DNA of 64,000 nt from Enchytraeus crypticus (taxonomy: Eukaryota > Annelida > Clitellata > Enchytraeida > Enchytraeidae). The notes below the pieces were generated by a model, which was given only the letters and a program-made list of their open reading frames with translations, was not told the origin of the DNA and ran no database searches. Location of the stretch: the NCBI GenBank assembly GCA_905160935.1, contig CAJHZI010000210.1:82001-146000 (forward strand), written 5' to 3'. Within the stretch, counting starts at the first letter, position 1; the number at the start of each line of letters is the position of its first letter. The translations under genes and the position numbers were made by a program. Shown here piece by piece: positions 1-10,340 of this stretch.

Positions 1-1204
1 GATTTCTTTGACGATAAACACGTCCATCCTTTCAAAATGTTATGCTTTTTCGACAAGGTAATATTTACAAATTGCTCGTATCACCTTATATAAGCTTTGG
101 ATTAATTATTGATTCGCTTTAGTTTGCGCGTTGAATAATTTTCGTTTTCACTGGAACTATACGTGAGTTTTTTTATTTTAGGTTTAATCTAATGAAATAT
201 TGCATTACATTTTAGTATTTATTTTAATTGATCTTCTCATTAAATTATTTAGCTTGAGGTATCGAGGTGCGAGTTATTTAATTTTCTAACAGACAGAAGG
301 TCTTTAAGAAGAGCAACCACATTATTAAACAAAAATATTATCTCAACAAAAGCTCCAACGCTGCGCAAGATAGAAAACCTGAGAGAGTATGAAACTATAT
401 GCATACATTTTCATACCCTTTCAATAAATAAATACATCGGATAGCCCACCCCGCTATCTTCAAGCAGTTAAGTTTCTCTTCTATTGCAGCATCATAATTG
501 ATAGCACGCCATGCTTGCATAAGATCTCATTCATGAATCCATTCAATACAGTCTCGTCTAATCTAACCCGACCACAGCACGCCATGTCCTCTAAACTCAA
601 TCTCTGACTCGAGCAAGAGGTCCTAAAACCAGTCAAGCCTGTGACTGAAACTCTTGATTTTAATAATAATAAAGATTTAACGTCCGTTTCCTCATCCAGG
701 GATGATGTCAGGGACGTCCCAACAGCACACATCACTACAGATCAATTCACCCTTGCAGGTCTGCAAGTAAGACCATCTTACTTCGCCTCAGCACATTTAA
801 ATATTTAGTCTCTAAGAAGCACAAAGTTTTCATATTTACAACTCAAAGTCACAAATTTGTAAGAGTGCATTTAGAGCGATGAATGGTTGAAGCAATTATC
901 GTATCTTCTTCCTATTCATGACTCCTGTGAACTAGAGAATAAATCAACCAAACTGTACTGATGTGTGATGGGCGACTAAAAGAGACAATGAAGGAAAGAA
1001 ACAAGGCAGAGACTTAGACAAGAAGAGCATAGATGGACTGAATGTTGATTAAAGAAACCTCTAACATTGAACCATCAGCTATTTTGTTAATTGTTAAACC
1101 AGAAAACAGAGGTTCAGAACCTGGCATCGTTAAACAGGGTGTACTAGAATTACTGGCCTCTCTCGAGCAAAAGAGCAGGGATGCTGCGTAGTGGTGTTGT
1201 ACTC
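1..1204. other. Intronic sequence 3' of the Ig4 exon
   Basis: AT-rich sequence downstream of the Ig4 donor site, so inside the next intron of the turtle-like gene. No exon was recognised. It holds one SINE fragment at 655-735 and the pentamer-like array that starts at 1205. The 84-codon ORF at 481-735 overlaps the SINE and is not a gene. Confidence 0.6.
655..735 (-). mobile_element. SINE fragment, group C (ATT tail)
   Basis: Read on the minus strand it gives GGGACGTCCCTGACATCATC, then a GAGGAAACGGACGTTAAA core, then an (ATT)n-like tail. The same core and tail type occur at 40083-40160 (plus) and near 45113-45180 (minus). No tRNA-like head was recognised here, so it is probably 5' truncated. 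Confidence 0.6.
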
Positions 1205-1352
1205 AAGTGTACTGTACGGTACTCTATTATACTGTATTGTACTGTAGTTAACTGCACTGCTTTGTATTGTACTGCACGGTACTTCCCTGTATTGAACTGT
1301 ACTGTACTGTATTGAACTGTACTATACTGTACTGCACTGTACCGTACTGTAT
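1205..1352. repeat. TACTG-rich imperfect tandem array
   Basis: Irregular tandem array of TGTAC/TACTG units just downstream of the Ig4 donor site. It is intronic and its short ORF has no coding look. Confidence 0.7.
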
Positions 1353-1387
1353 CAATCCTAACACCTATTAAGCTCACACTCACTCAC

Positions 1388-1672
1388 CTCTGACAAGCAC
1401 TTGTACATGGGGGGACTTGCGCCCATTGCCTATAGGCGAGTAGGGGGTGCAGGCGTAGCTGCCCTCGTCAGCCGCTATCACAGGCTTGATGACCAGCGTG
1501 CCCTGCTTGTTCACCCTCACGTGGCGGCTCTGCAGGTAGTCGATGGGTCGGTCGTCCTTCAGCCAGACCGTCATGGTGAGGGGAGGGTTAGCCTCGGCCA
1601 GGCAGTCGATCCGCCCCATCATACCCAGGGGCAGGTACAGCCTTGTAGGCATCGGTAGGACCTTAGGAGGAT
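1388..1672 (-). CDS. tutl: Ig4 exon of turtle/IGSF9-like adhesion protein
   Basis: A 285-nt exon encoding 95 residues of a C2-type Ig domain. The acceptor is the AG at 1673-1674 and the donor is GTGAGT starting at 1387. The first Ig cysteine is in RIDCLAEANPP, the core tryptophan in TVWLKDD, and the second cysteine in GSYACTPYSPIGN. The CTPY motif and the LPLGMMGRIDC stretch are characteristic of the fourth domain in IGSF9/turtle proteins, by family knowledge. The intron is phase 1 on both sides. The exon starts mid-codon and joins Ig3 to read VT-Y-PPKVLP across the junction. An alternative TTG-initiated ORF covering the intron boundary is an artefact. Confidence 0.85.
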
Positions 1673-2181
1673 CTACGATCAATCAGTTAATACATCGAGT
1701 AATCAAAACATTGAGCAATCATATCAGTAAATCAATTAATTAATTACACAGTTGAGATGGTTAATGAGTAATACTGGCATTTACTAACTTTTTCTTGATC
1801 AGTTGATAGTTTAATCCTCTGTTGCTGGTAAACTATTGTTCTGAATTTTTTGGTATTCACTAAGAAATGTTGTGTGGTTATTAACTACAAGGTCAACCGC
1901 CAAAATTATGTCGGTCAGCCAATCACAGCGCTGTCCTTTAGGCTGATCGACCAATCAGCTTACTTCGTAAACAAAGTCAGAATATTATTTCGTAATTAGC
2001 GACATAGCATGTCAACTGTTTAAACGCCCGAAAACAGGCGCACAGAGCTTTGCATTACTTTGCACATCTATTTTAGCTTGCAGAATATCAAACTGTGACG
2101 AATCAGTAGTTTACGCAACTTTGGATGTTTAGACACTTGATTATCTCACTAGTAACTACGGCCATTAAACTATCTACTAAC
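1673..2181 (-). other. 509-bp intron between Ig3 and Ig4
   Basis: The donor GTTAGT is at 2181-2176 and the acceptor TCGTAG ends at 1673. It is the only short intron seen. It contains one copy (1776-1907) of an interspersed repeat whose second copy is at 58900-59030, followed by a CCAATCA-AGCGCTG motif near 1920. Confidence 0.8.
1776..1907 (+). repeat. Unclassified interspersed repeat, copy 1
   Basis: About 130 bp align along their length with 58900-59030 in the same orientation. Shared blocks include GCATTTACTAACTTTT, TTTTTGGTATTCACTAA and GTGGTTATTAACTACAAGG. No coding potential, tRNA boxes or clear terminal repeats were seen. Confidence 0.7.
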
Positions 2182-2469
2182 ATGTAACGTTGAGATACGC
2201 TCTAGCCTCGGGTGGGGTGCCCAGTTGGTTGGTAGGTCTACAGAGATACCACCCGCTGTCTTCCTTAGCGACGTTGTTGATGACGAGCGTGCCGTCACTT
2301 AGAACCTGAGACCTTAGGGTTAGAGCCGAGATCAACTGTATGTCCACAGTGTCTCGATACCACCGATATGTGATGTTTTCCGGGAAGCCCTCAGCCTGAC
2401 ACTGTAGGTTCACCCTGCTGCCTTCAGCTGCCGTCTGATTGCGTGGCGGTATCATTATGTAGGCGTTAC
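2182..2469 (-). CDS. tutl: Ig3 exon of turtle/IGSF9-like adhesion protein
   Basis: A 288-nt exon encoding 96 residues. The acceptor is CGCAG ending at 2470. The donor is GTTAGT starting at 2181, chosen because it is the better site and keeps phase 1. Cysteines are in VNLQCQAEG and GWYLCRPTN, and the core tryptophan is in TYRWYRDT. The opening IMIPPRNQTAAEGSRV and the LxxLS-type region before the second cysteine fit Ig3 of the turtle/IGSF9 family. Splicing to Ig2 gives VIQ-G-NAYIMIPP in frame. A weaker GT at 2188-2187 would shorten the exon out of frame. Confidence 0.85.
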
Positions 2470-3231
2470 CTGCGGTCAATCAATCGATAGATCAATAGAT
2501 CAGTCAATCAATCAATCAATAGATCAATAGATCAGTCAATCAATCGATCATTCTATCAATAAATCAAGCAGACAATAGATTAAAAGGTTAATATCTTAAT
2601 GAATGAAGGAATATACGAAAGAATAAATCAGAAAACTATAAATAACTCCTGTCAGTCAGCTTATGATTTACATAATTACACTCTTATCAATCAGTCAATA
2701 TATTATTTACACTGCAAGGAACAATCCAATCAATAGGTTAAATTCTTCAGCAGACTCCTTTAATAAAACATATCCACAAAGTTAAGCTAATTTAAACCCG
2801 TGTAGAGACCGCGCAATATGAGGACTTGACTGCTTCAGTAGATCAGTAGAACAGAATAGAATTGAATTAAATAAAGCACTTCTACTGCTCATGGCTATGA
2901 AAATAGAATTATAAATTATCAGCAGCATTTCCTGGTAGAACTTATTCCATACAGATTTCAAACAAACCCATAAACTCTGTCAACACTGTTCTATATATAG
3001 CCGTTAACATTCTACGGTGAATGGGTTGTAATATTTGACGACCCCCAGGGGCCCTACGACCCTCATATCCCCCACCTCCAGCCCTGAGATCTCTGCTAGA
3101 CCCTCCCTCCGCCAGGTCAAATAATTTCTCATCCGAAAAGCAATATAAAAAGCGTGGCAATGTCGATAGAGGAGCTCAAACAATCGGGGCTCGCGGTCGA
3201 CTAGGCACAAGGGTATGAGACCAGGCGAAGC
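2470..3231. other. Intron sequence with ATCA-type microsatellite
   Basis: A degenerate (CAAT/ATCA)n tract runs from about 2476 to 2580 immediately upstream of the Ig3 acceptor. The rest, to 3231, is unique AT-rich sequence in which nothing was recognised. Confidence 0.6.
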
Positions 3232-3628
3232 ATCGACTAGAGGACGCATTGGTCCAGTAGACATCGAGTAGAGGACGCATTGGTATAGTAGACATCGAGT
3301 AGAGAACGCATTGGTCCAGTAGACATCGAGTAGAGGACGCATTGGTCCAGTAGACATCGAGTAGAGGACGCATTGGTCCAGTAGACATCGACTAGAGGAC
3401 GCATTGGTCCAGTAGACATCGACTAGAGGACGCATTGGTCCAGTAGACATCGACTAGAGGACGCAATGGTCCAGTAGACATCGAGTAGAGGACGCATAGG
3501 TATAGTAGACATCGAGTACAGGACGCATTGGTCCAGTAGACATCGAGTAGAGGACGCATTGGTCCAGTAGACATCGAGTTGAGGACGCATTGGTCCAGTA
3601 GACATCGAGTAGAGGACGCATTGCGAGT
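3232..3628. repeat. 31-bp minisatellite
   Basis: About 12-13 copies of a 31-bp unit containing GGACGCATTGGTCCAGTAG and ACATCGAGTAGA. Overlapping ORFs in three frames on the minus strand come from the repeat only. Confidence 0.9.
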
Positions 3629-4055
3629 GGTCAATAGACACCTGGGCTTAGAGGGGCCTGTAGTAGAAGAGCATATAGGTTGACTGTGAGGTCATGGCTC
3701 GACGCCATGGGTCCACTCAAGGGTCGACATGGGTGGCTAGTTGTCGCTCAGTCACATACTTATTGCTAAATATAGATTCTTGAAACACTCGCTCAACTAA
3801 TAATTATTTATTTACTTAATTATTAATGGTTAGTAATTTACTAATACTGAAGAACTCGATACAGAGCATTTGATTTCAAAACCATATTTATAAGATAAAC
3901 AGACACCACTCGATACGTTCTGACAGCTAGAAAACTAAACTAAACTGCAAATGTTTTAAAAGGCGTCTAAATCAACGATAGAGAGAGAAGAGAAAGAAGC
4001 ATAGAAGCCATTATTTAAAGCTCAGAGCTGTCCTGGGTCTGATGTTTGTTGTTGA

Positions 4056-4145
4056 AATCAATCATCAATCAAACAACATGAATTTAACGTTCGGTTCCTC
4101 GTCATAAGGCAATGTCAGGGACGTCTCTTGTAGACTCTACAAAAC
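4056..4145 (-). mobile_element. SINE fragment, group B (ATTG tail)
   Basis: On the minus strand it reads GGGACGTCTC..., CTGACATTGCCTTA, GGAACCGAACGTTAAA, then an ATTG-type tail. It matches 5161-5232, 60588-60672 and 62806-62880. The 3' core resembles that of groups A and C. Confidence 0.7.
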
Positions 4146-4270
4146 AGGCGCCAACGCCTGTTTGTGTAGAAATGGAAACAACCTGCTGATCCACAGAGCG
4201 CGTTTAAAAGGAAGCTGAATGGGAATAAGTTCATATGCTTTCGATATCGCTTGACACCACTTCGGCATGA

Positions 4271-4275
<5 letters not shown>

Positions 4276-4339
<64 letters not shown>

Positions 4340-4358
4340 GAGCGCCCGAGAGAGAGAA
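4276..4358. repeat. (GA)n microsatellite
   Basis: A nearly perfect GA run, with a few GGGAG and CGCCCG interruptions at its distal end. Confidence 0.95.
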
Positions 4359-4714
4359 CTGGCTGGTAAATGTATAGCTGGAATGAGTGCAGATGATGAC
4401 TTTGATTGACAAAAGAAAACGATGACGAGGAAGTACATATTTTAATAGATTCAAAACAACTTTTAGCCTCAAAGGAAGCCGCGCTGATGTACTATGACCT
4501 CAGCAGAACAAAGATTTAATCTAATTTCATTAAATTTAACGTCAGTTTCTCTGCGTGAAAATAATATTAGAGATGACAAGCGAAGACTAGCCGTGTCTTC
4601 AGTCACGTGTCTGTTAAATGCTGCTCATGCCACGTTCTGTTCTGAGAGTCGCTGCCTCATAAGCGTATGATTAGCAGCTCACGTGGCTGCTGCTGATAGA
4701 CTACTGATGCTGTC

Positions 4715-4917
4715 GATCACGTGAGAGATCACTTGATCATATGAGAGATCACGTGATGATGTGAGAGATCACGTGATGATGTGAGAGATCACATGATCAT
4801 GTGAGAGATCACGTGATGATGTGAGAGATCACGTGATGATGTGAGAGATCACATGATCATGTGAGAGATCACGTGATGATGTGAGAGATCACGTGATCAT
4901 GTGAGAGATCATGTGAT
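4715..4917. repeat. 20-bp minisatellite rich in CACGTG
   Basis: About ten copies of a 20-bp unit, GTGAGAGATCACGTGATGAT. Most copies carry the palindromic E-box CACGTG inside the larger dyad ATCACGTGAT. It abuts the next array at 4917. Confidence 0.9.
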
Positions 4918-5152
4918 GCTGCAATAATGCAATGCTGTAGAAGATAAACAAGTAAACCAGCAATGCTGTAGCAAGATAAACCAGCAAATGCTGTAGCAAG
5001 ATAAACCAGCAATGCTGTAGCAAGATAAACCAGCAAATGCTGTAGCAAGATAAACCAGCAATGCTGGAGCAAGATAAACCAGCAAATGCTGTAGCAAGAT
5101 AAACCAGCAAATGCTGTAGCAAGATAAACCAGCAATGCTGTAGCAAAATATG
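4918..5152. repeat. 24/25-bp minisatellite
   Basis: About nine copies of AGCAAGATAAACCAGCAA plus ATGCTGT, alternating between 24- and 25-bp forms. It ends a few bases before a group-B SINE. Confidence 0.9.
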
Positions 5153-5160
5153 TTGCTAAT

Positions 5161-5232
5161 CTTCAATCAATCAATCAATAAGAATTTAACGTCCGGTTCC
5201 TCGCCATAAGGCAATGTCAGAGACTTCTCTTA
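5161..5232 (-). mobile_element. SINE fragment, group B
   Basis: Minus-strand 3' end with the CTGACATTGCCTTATGGCGA core, GGAACCGGACGTTAAATTC and an (ATTG)4 tail. The tail points toward the neighbouring minisatellite. Confidence 0.75.
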
Positions 5233-5520
5233 TTTAATTACACGTAGATCTGTTAGAATTTGCTAAAGCTCTATTTAAAGATATCTGCTGTTCGCTAGCT
5301 AATCTGATATCGCGTAGAAGTTCTTATTTCTCTCAGAGTCAGAATTTTAGGCGGCTACACTGAGGCTGTAGAGTTAAAGGAAGCCAAGGAGCTCGGGGCG
5401 CTATATAAGTTTAGCAATCAGATAAAAGAAATAATGAGCCAGCCTCAATTATCTTCCCCCATCAATCATCCTCCACATCACACTTGCTGCAATTAGTCCA
5501 ATAGCCAGGAGTAGAGAGAA

Positions 5521-5527
<7 letters not shown>

Positions 5528-5578
<51 letters not shown>
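5528..5578. repeat. (GA)n microsatellite
   Basis: A GA run of about 25 repeats, immediately followed by a SINE group-A 3' end. Confidence 0.95.
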
Positions 5579-5583
<5 letters not shown>

Positions 5584-5609
5584 AAGAGCAAAACTGTAAC
5601 TCGTACTCT

Positions 5610-5668
5610 GGCATCGCTTTCGAGTGAGGAAACCAACGTTAACCATAGCTTTTTACCCGCTTTTAGGA
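5610..5668 (+). mobile_element. SINE group A, 3' end only
   Basis: Contains GGCATCGCTTTCGAGTGAGG, then AAACCAACGTTAACCATAGC and a TTTT-rich tail. The tRNA-like head is missing, so the copy is 5' truncated. Confidence 0.75.
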
Positions 5669-6938
5669 AAAACTGAGCAATACATCGAAGTGTGTGACTG
5701 CCGCAGAAGATTGGTCCACGACCATGATCTATTTATTTTACCATCACTTACCTTGATTATGATTTATTTTATTAATTTAGAATTGTAAAATGGATAGACA
5801 ACCCTTTACCAGTGCTCATACTGCAGATATAGAGTATAACTTCGTAGAAGTACAGGTGAGAACATTAAAACATGATGATCACAAAAAGAAAAGTTGTAAA
5901 AGTAAAACAATAGCACAAAAATAAACTGAAGAGTTATTTGAGCGTTGCTTAATTAGAGTATTAATTAGCAAATAATAAACTTACAACAAGAGAAAGATGT
6001 TCAAGCACGGCATTGCAGGTGTAGGCTGTCAATACGAGACAACCGACGTAATATTAAATACCAAGTCTCTGTTTAGAGGGACGCCTGGAGTTATGAACCA
6101 GTTTGAAATTTATTTATAAATAAATAAATACAGATTAGTGGAGGCGCTATATTAGAAGAGTGGAGGCGTTTTATACCATGGGCCTGCTAGTAGGCAGTGC
6201 ACTAAGAGAGAGGGAGAGATTTATTTATTTCAAACAACCACACTTTACAAAATAACATAACAATATACAATAAACTGAGACAGTGAACAGTGGTTTGTGG
6301 TTTCCTGAGGAGCACTTAGACTATCGAGCAGAACTCCAACAGCTTAGCATTTATCAAACCATAATTACCATTATAATTTACCATAATTGAGAAATTTCTT
6401 AATTATGAACAACAATGTTGCCTATTGCTGAATGAGAGTATAAGGAACATCGTTCTACTATACACAAGCGTCAGCTCATAAATGTACTGCACGGTCTCTT
6501 TTAACTGTAGAAGCGGACGTCGAATCATTTCAAGAATCTTTAACAAGTCTGACATAAAATGTTGGCAAAAACTAGAAGACGTAGAGCCTTAGAGAAAATC
6601 AGTGATCTCTTACAGGCTTAGAGAAAATCAGTGATCTCTTAGTAAACTACATACAGTGTAAATTATAGGTATTAAGATAAGTACGTACGTACTTATCGAC
6701 ACTTAGCCTCTAATTTCTACACAAATCAGACGATGTCACAAGCGAGAGATGACACTAACGTTAAACAGAGTTTAGCCGTACAGCTTGGCACTACACTGAA
6801 CAATCCACAATCTCTTCCACTCTCTCTACTCTCTCCAGGTCTCGCTACTCTATTGAAAACAAATCGTCAGCCGTTGGACGTGTTCAGCATACAACCAGCA
6901 CAACATCAGCATCAGCACAGCCTGTGGGTCCTAACAGC
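5669..6938. other. Intron sequence, mostly unique
   Basis: AT-rich sequence holding an RTE-like LINE 3' end at 6130-6230 and a short GTACGTAC palindrome near 6680. The 77-codon ORF at 6733 runs into the following minisatellite and has no recognisable features. Confidence 0.5.
6130..6230 (+). mobile_element. RTE-like LINE 3' end (R family)
   Basis: It carries GTGGAGGCGTTTTATACCAT, GGGCCTGCTAGTAGGCAGTG and CACTAAGAGAG, the same terminus seen at 9770-9812 and 48720-48770. GTGGAGGCG also appears 35 bases upstream, suggesting a small duplication. Confidence 0.65.
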
Positions 6939-8582
6939 ACCAGTGCCTCATGCGCAGTGCTTGTAGTGTAGCACAATACCAGTGCCTCATGCGCCGTGCT
7001 TGTAGCGTAGCACAATACCAGTGCCTCACGAGCAGTGCCTGTAGTATAGAACAATACCAGTGCCTCACGAGCAGTGCCTGTAGTGAAGCACAATACCAGT
7101 GCCTCATGAGCAGTGCCTGCAGTGTAGCACAATATCAGTGCCTGTTGTGTAACACAATGCCAGTGCCTGTAGTGTAGCACAACATCAGTGCCTGTTGTGT
7201 AACACAATACCAGCGCCTCATGAGCAGTGCCTGTAGTGTAACAACACAATACCAGTGCCTCATGAGCAGTGCCTGTAGTGTAGCACAATACCAGTGCCTC
7301 ATGAGCAGTGCTTGTTGTGTAACACAATGCCAGTGCCTGTCGTGTAGCACAACATCAGTGCCTGTTGTGTAACACAATACCAGCGCCTCATGAGCAGTGC
7401 CTGTAGTGTAACAACACAATACCAGTGCCTCATGAGCAGTGCCTGTAGTGTAGCACAATACCAGTGCCTCATGAGCAGTGCTTGTTGTGCAGCACAATAT
7501 CAGTGCCTGTTGTGTAGCACAACATCAGTGCCTGTTGTGTAACACAATACCAGCGCCTCATGAGCAGTGCCTGTAGTGTAACAACACAATACCAGTGCCT
7601 CATGAGCAGTGCTTGTAGTATAGCACAATACCAGTGCCTCACAAGCAGTGCCTGTAGTGTAGCACAATACCAGTGCCTCACGAGCAGTGCTTGTAGTATA
7701 GCACAATACCAGTGCCTCGCGAGCAGTGCTTGTAGTGTAACACAATACCAGTGCCTCATGATCAGTGCTTGTAGTGTAGCACAATACCAGTGCCTCATGA
7801 GCAGTGCTTGTAGCGTAGCACAATACCAGTGCCTCATGAGCAGTGCCTGTAGTGTAGCACAATATCAGTGCCTGTTGTGTAACACAATACCAGTGCCTCA
7901 TGAGCAGTGCTTGTAGTATAGCACAATACCAGTGCTTCACGAGCAGTGCCTGTAGTGTAGCACAATACCAGTGCCTCACGAGCAGTGCTTGTAGTATAGC
8001 ATAGTACCAGTGCCTCATGCGCAGTGCCTGTAGTGTAGCACAATATCAGTGCCTCGTGAGCAGTGCCTGTAGTGTAGCACAATACCAGTGCCTCATGAGC
8101 AGTGCCTGTAGTGTAGCACAATACCAGTGCCGCGTGAGCAGTGCCTGTAGTGTAGCACAATACCAGTGCCTCATGAGCAGTGCCTGTAGTGTAGCACAAT
8201 ACCAGTGCCTCATGAGCAGTGCTTGTAGTATAGCACAATACCAGTGCTTCACGAGCAGTGCCTGTAGTGTAGCACAATACCAGTGCCTCACGAGCAGTGC
8301 TTGTAGTATAGCATAGTACCAGTGCCTCATGCGCAGTGCCTGTAGTGCAGCACAATACCAGTGCCTCGCGAGCGGTGCTTGTAGTGTAGCACAATACCAG
8401 TGGCTCACGAGCAGTGCCTGTAGTGTAGCACAATACCAGTGCCTCGCGAGCGGTGCTTGTAGTGTAGCACAATACCAGTGGCTCACGAGCAGTGCCTGTA
8501 GTGTAGTACCATACCAGTGCCTCATGAGCAGTGCCTGTAGTGTTGCACAATACCAGTGCCTCATGAGCAGTGCTTGTTGCGT
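6939..8582. repeat. 39-bp minisatellite, about 42 copies
   Basis: The basic unit is 39 bp, for example GTGCCTCATGAGCAGTGCCT followed by GTAGTGTAGCACAATACCA. Because 39 is a multiple of three, long ORFs appear on both strands (13-residue units), but these are artefacts. Variants recur at fixed distances: the CAGCGCCTCA variant at 7211, 7381 and 7551 shows a 170-bp higher-order unit; a GCATAGTACC variant recurs after 312 bp; a CGCGAGCGGTG variant recurs after 78 bp. Confidence 0.95.
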
Positions 8583-8904
8583 AGTTAAATCCAAGATTGC
8601 AGTCGGATAATTACATTAATGATAATCCAGAAGGATTTCACTCCAAGGTTCCATGCTTTAGAGACTGGAGATTGTATTTCACTACCAAAATTTTCCACGT
8701 CCACCTGAAAAATTTTGCTGCATTCCGCTCTCTCTCTTTCTTTCTTCACTTATTGTAAATATATCAATCTTTCTTTCTTTCGCTCTCTTTCTCTCAGTCT
8801 CTAATTTGTCTGTCTCGTGTCTTAGATAAACGTGCTACGTCCTATCTGCATCCTACCATACTCTAATCCTAACTTTAGAGAACCGTGCTACGTCCCATCT
8901 GCAT
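8583..8904. other. Intron sequence between minisatellite and LINE
   Basis: Contains a pyrimidine-rich stretch (8720-8815) and a near-duplicate of CGTGCTACGTCC-ATCTGCATC at 8830-8853 and 8883-8906, bordering the LINE remnant. Confidence 0.5.
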
Positions 8905-9815
8905 CGACCAATGAAACTTTATATTACATAGAAGAAGGTCGTGGAGTAAGACAAGGTTGCAGCATTTCGCCACTGCTGTTTATCATTTGCGCTGAGGCAT
9001 TGATGGAGGAAGCATGGAAGAAGGAATAAAAGTAGGAGGAAGTTTGATACAAGATGTACGATTTGCTGATGACCAAGGAATGGTAGCGGGCAGCAAGACT
9101 GGACTGCAGAGGATAATGGATAGGCTGAATGATATGGTATTGAGATATAGCATGAAGATTAATATAAAAAACCAAGGTAATGAGAGTGTCCAATAATAAA
9201 GGTGCAATTAATATCACAATAAATGGTACAAAATTGGAACAGGTACGGAGTTTCAAATGTTTGGGTCATATCAAAACCGACGATGGGAAATATGAGACTG
9301 AAATATGCAGTAGTATTGCACAAGCAAAAGCGGCTTTTGAAATAAGAAAGAACGTTTAACAAAAAGTCTAAAGGAAGACAAAAATATAAAGATTGTGAAA
9401 ACCTTGGTTCGGACCAAGCTATTGTATGGATGTGAAATATGGACCTTAAGGAAGAAAGATATTAGGAAACTAGAGGCATTGGAAATGTGGATAGGAAGAA
9501 GAATTGAGAGTATCACCTGGACTCAAAAGGATACAAATAAGGAAGTTCTGGAGCGAGTGGTACAGATAGACAGTTGATAAATGTATTAATAAATAGGAAT
9601 AAGAGTTGGATAGGACATATTGTAAGGCGGTAGGTCTATTAAAAAAGGTCATAGAAGGTAGGATGAAAGGGAAAAAAGGCTGAGGCAGGTTGAGATTAGG
9701 TATCTTGGATGATTTAAAGACCCACTCGTACGTGGAAATGAAGAGAACAGCGGAAGACAGAGAAGAGTGGAGGCGTTATATACCATGGACCTGTCAGTGA
9801 CAGTGCACCAAGATA
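8905..9815 (+). mobile_element. RTE-like LINE remnant with reverse transcriptase fragments
   Basis: Broken pieces of a reverse transcriptase in shifting frames. First comes GVRQGCSISPLLF, then EGIKVGG...VRFADDQGMVAG, where FADD is the catalytic motif. The thumb region follows with RTKLLYGCEIWTL, and then the C-terminus with KRTAEDREEWRRYIPWTC. Stops and frameshifts separate the parts, so it is dead. The EN domain and 5' RT are absent. The 3' terminus ends ...CAGTGCACCAAG and passes directly into a TA microsatellite. RTE-like is my best reading of the style; a related clade is possible. Confidence 0.8.
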
Positions 9816-9834
9816 TATCTATATATATATATAT

Positions 9835-9890
<56 letters not shown>

Positions 9891-9906
9891 TATATATTAT
9901 ATATAC
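9816..9906. repeat. (TA)n microsatellite at LINE 3' end
   Basis: A TA run with GATA, CATG and AATA interruptions that starts right at the end of the LINE terminus. Confidence 0.95.
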
Positions 9907-10340
9907 TGCACTTATATAATACATCAATTATGAAAGAACACTGTTTTAAGTTTTGTTGAATGTAATTTTATTCGCAATAAGAACAGACACGGTACGTAAG
10001 TAGACGACATTGTGTTACAGAAATGTGAGCAAGTATATTGTAACTTAGAATTTATAGATACAATAACACAGTCCCACATGCGATGGTAGTCCAGACAGGT
10101 ATCTTAATGCGACATAAGCTGTTAGTACTATCAGATAACTCGTGTATGCTAATTTCATGAAAAATGCAAGATATAGTAATAAAGATTAAGTATATTAAGA
10201 CTAGAGATTTAATCGATATACGATTTATAGAATATGATATACGATAATATCCTTTTCTAAATCTAAATATTAACACAACAAATACAAGTAGTCTTATTAT
10301 ATTAATACTAGACAAATCGCTCTTATATGCCATTATCATT
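9907..10340. other. 3' flank / 3' UTR of the F-box gene
   Basis: AT-rich, with no ORF of interest. On the minus strand an AATAAA lies at 9972-9967, about 370 nt past the F-box gene stop, and is the best poly(A) signal candidate. Confidence 0.5.
9967..9972 (-). promoter_or_regulatory. Candidate poly(A) signal of the F-box gene
   Basis: A minus-strand AATAAA downstream of the stop at 10341, and the last one before the LINE and TA tract. Position is plausible, but no cleavage site can be seen. Confidence 0.4.

Noticed and set aside
2182-2190. Alternative Ig3 donor at 2188-2187
   Set aside because: The site is weaker and breaks the phase with the Ig4 exon; GTTAGT at 2181 gives a correct junction.
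3004-3641. Repeated MSTGPMRPL-type ORFs
   Set aside because: They are frames of the 31-bp minisatellite; overlapping versions exist in all three minus frames.
4715-5152. CRISPR-like array
   Set aside because: The units are contiguous with no unique spacers, and the genome is eukaryotic.
4137-5646. Leucine/serine-rich ORFs over GA tracts
   Set aside because: Low-complexity translations of (GA)n, with no signal of genes.
6884-8610. Long ORFs of 13-residue repeats on both strands
   Set aside because: They follow from the 39-bp period of a minisatellite; both strands and several frames are open alike, so there is no coding evidence.
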